A stretch of 5,892 nt of DNA from Hyphomicrobiales bacterium (GTDB lineage: Bacteria > Pseudomonadota > Alphaproteobacteria > Rhizobiales > JAUVMS01), in contig JAUVMS010000239.1 of assembly GCA_030600135.1 (NCBI GenBank), positions 1 through 5,892 on the forward strand. The letters run 5' to 3'. Below, one piece after another: positions 4,399-5,892 of this stretch. Position 1 is the stretch's first letter, and each line of letters begins with the position of its first letter. Both the position numbers and the translations under genes were made by a program. The notes under the pieces were generated by a model, which ran no database searches, was not told where the DNA came from, and saw nothing but the letters and a program-made list of their open reading frames with translations.

Positions 4399-5790
4399 AT
4401 GGTCAGCGGACGCGATACTTTGGCATCGATCGAGCAATCGATCCGGGACGTTCAATCGGCCGAGCAACGGGTGCAGGGTGAGCTTGCAGAGGCCAACGAG
4501 GAGCGCGCGCGGCTCCTCGAGCAGCGGTTGCGAGCTTTTCGCGAACTTGCCGAGGTGCGCGCCAAGCATGCCTTGGCGGATGGTGTCATCGACGAGGCCG
4601 ACCGACTGTCTCATCAGGTGGCAAGCATCCTGCAGGCGCGCCAGAAGACCATTGCACAACTGAGAGAGCGGTTGCGGGCCGCCGAAAAGGAGCGCCAGGC
4701 CTTACTCGATGCGCACGAAACCCTGGCGAATGAGATTGCCGACAAGGAGGCCCGCCTCGATGAGCTGGCCGAGCAGGCACGGTCGGTGCTGCGAGACGAA
4801 CCTGAATATGCAGGCCTTAGCGGCGCCTTGGTAGCGACCCGTGCAATGCATGAAAAGGCACAGGAGAAATCACAGCAGGCAGAAAAGGATCGGGAGAGAA
4901 AAGGCAAGCCCTATCGCGGCGATCTCTTGTTTATGTATTTGTGGCGCCGGAAATATGGTTCGAGCGAGTACAGCCCCATGAGCCTCATTCGCTGGCTCGA
5001 TGAGTGGGTGGCCGACATGGTTCGTTATCACGATGCCAGGGCCAACTATGCGGTTCTGCTCGAGATTCCCGAGCGCCTCGGTGAGCATGCCAAAAGACTC
5101 GAAGAGCGCCTGCAGAATGAGCAGGATGCCCTCCACGCCACGGAGGCCGAGAAAATCAAAGAGATCGCCGGCCATGATTTGACCGAAGCGCTCAGTCAGG
5201 TGCGCGAAAAAGAGAGCGAGCAAAACGGTAAGCTCGAACGATTGGCGGCGGAGATAACGGAGAATGCTGGCCAACTCAATCGCTATTCCGCGGGGCTCGA
5301 TCATTCGTTCAAGAAGGCCGTGGAGCTATCCGCGGACTTCCTCGAGCAAGAAAGCCTGACGCAGCTGATGCGCCTCGCACGGGACACCCAGGAGCCGACG
5401 GACGACCAAATCGTCACGCACATCGGTCAGATTGACCATGACCTCAACAGTCACAATCAACAGATCGACGATCGCCGTGACGAACTTGAGCGCTTGTTCG
5501 AGCGTAAGGAGGAATTGTTGCGCATCTCCGCCGACTTCCGGCGCACGCACTACGACGACCCGGGATCAGTCTTCATGCCCGAGGGCGACTTGCAGAACTT
5601 GCTGGAAGAGCTTCTGCGCGGCGTCATAACCGGGGCTGAATACTGGTCGCGGGCGCGGCGGCGGCAACACTGGCAACACCGCCCGGCCGATCCTTATCGC
5701 AGAGGGTCGCACCTGCCACCGTTCAACGGTGATATTCCCGGCAGCTATCGCGACGACGGACCGGATTTTGATACGGGCGGTGGATTCTGA
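4399..5790 (+). CDS. Large two-part coiled-coil protein of unknown function
   Basis: From the ATG at 4399 the product is 463 aa. Residues 5-165 are a long, charged coiled coil rich in Glu, Arg, Ala and Leu. Residues 171-225 form a compact, aromatic-rich segment beginning PYRGDLLFMYLWRRKYGSSE, followed by WLDEWVADMVRYHDARANYAVL, and look like the conserved globular core. Residues 226-300 and 345-378 are further coiled coils. The last ~55 residues are a Trp/His/Arg- and Pro-rich tail ending DFDTGGGF. No signal peptide, membrane helix, Walker motif or nuclease motif is seen. An in-frame ATG at 4351, inside the preceding gene, would add 16 basic residues. I prefer 4399 because it sits five bases after the upstream stop, though neither start has a good Shine-Dalgarno. 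Coiled coils flanking a globular middle suggest a hairpin-shaped scaffold; the biochemical role is unknown. Confidence 0.75.
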   Translation: MVSGRDTLASIEQSIRDVQSAEQRVQGELAEANEERARLLEQRLRAFRELAEVRAKHALADGVIDEADRLSHQVASILQARQKTIAQLRERLRAAEKERQALLDAHETLANEIADKEARLDELAEQARSVLRDEPEYAGLSGALVATRAMHEKAQEKSQQAEKDRERKGKPYRGDLLFMYLWRRKYGSSEYSPMSLIRWLDEWVADMVRYHDARANYAVLLEIPERLGEHAKRLEERLQNEQDALHATEAEKIKEIAGHDLTEALSQVREKESEQNGKLERLAAEITENAGQLNRYSAGLDHSFKKAVELSADFLEQESLTQLMRLARDTQEPTDDQIVTHIGQIDHDLNSHNQQIDDRRDELERLFERKEELLRISADFRRTHYDDPGSVFMPEGDLQNLLEELLRGVITGAEYWSRARRRQHWQHRPADPYRRGSHLPPFNGDIPGSYRDDGPDFDTGGGF

Positions 5791-5809
5791 AGGGTTGGCG
5801 ATCGGACGA

Positions 5810-5892
5810 ATGAATACAGTTGGCTATGCGCCCCCGCCGATCATCCAACCGCAATCTGCCAAACGGAGTTATTCGGAGCCAGCAGCGGAGGC
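5810..5892 (+). CDS. Start of a further gene of the cluster, cut by the window edge
   Basis: An ATG at 5810 opens a frame that runs to the right edge (27 complete codons), beginning MNTVGYAPPPIIQPQ. Third codon positions are GC-rich (GCG CCC CCG CCG ATC ATC), as in the neighbouring genes. The gap to the preceding stop is only 19 bases, so it is probably the next gene of the same operon. The Pro-rich N-terminus is probably disordered. An AAGGG lies 15 bases upstream, further than usual, so the start could instead be the TTG at 5795. The family cannot be identified from this fragment. Confidence 0.5.
   Translation, partial: MNTVGYAPPPIIQPQSAKRSYSEPAAE

Noticed and set aside
4870..5304. 144-aa open frame on the minus strand
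   Set aside because: It lies wholly antisense to the coiled-coil gene. Long antisense frames are common opposite GC-rich, Glu/Leu-rich coding DNA, and no start signal supports it.
1..5892. CRISPR array, tRNA/rRNA, insertion sequence, attachment site
   Set aside because: I found no regularly spaced repeats, cloverleaf with TTCGANNC-type arm, transposase-like protein or paired terminal repeats by reading the sequence.

Overview
The window is GC-rich (roughly 58-60 % by eye). Its codon use and the style of its MaoC-type dehydratases suggest an alphaproteobacterium, plausibly Rhizobiales/Bradyrhizobium-like. The organism assignment is inference; no rRNA, tRNA or marker gene is present to confirm it.

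Layout. (1) Bases 1-214 hold no convincing gene, only short palindromes downstream of the first operon. (2) Bases 215-1155, minus strand, carry two tandem, homologous MaoC/hot-dog acyl-CoA dehydratase genes joined by an ATGA stop/start overlap. Both keep the catalytic Asp/His pair. (3) Bases 1156-1433 form the intergenic region between divergent genes. It contains a perfect ATCGCC-CC-GGCGAT palindrome and one DnaA-box-like nonamer. (4) From 1434 to the right edge, all genes lie on the plus strand and look like one uncharacterised gene set. These are an unrecognised 156-aa helical protein; a possible very small ORF that overlaps the next start; a ~387-aa coiled-coil protein, vaguely TelA-like, whose frame is broken by one extra base near 2403; a 318-aa single-pass membrane protein with the hallmarks of the DUF6384 family; a 463-aa two-part coiled-coil protein starting 5 bases after it; and the first 27 codons of a further gene cut by the window edge.

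Working together. The MaoC pair most likely supplies a (possibly heteromeric) enoyl-/hydroxyacyl-CoA hydratase for acyl-CoA metabolism and appears unrelated to the plus-strand cluster. The plus-strand set has no visible nuclease, ATPase, transporter or regulator motif. It combines two long soluble coiled-coil proteins with one membrane-anchored protein, which suggests a structural or scaffold complex at the inner membrane. This cluster is the best candidate for an undescribed system, but its function cannot be read from the sequence. The frame break in its second large gene needs to be resolved before drawing conclusions.
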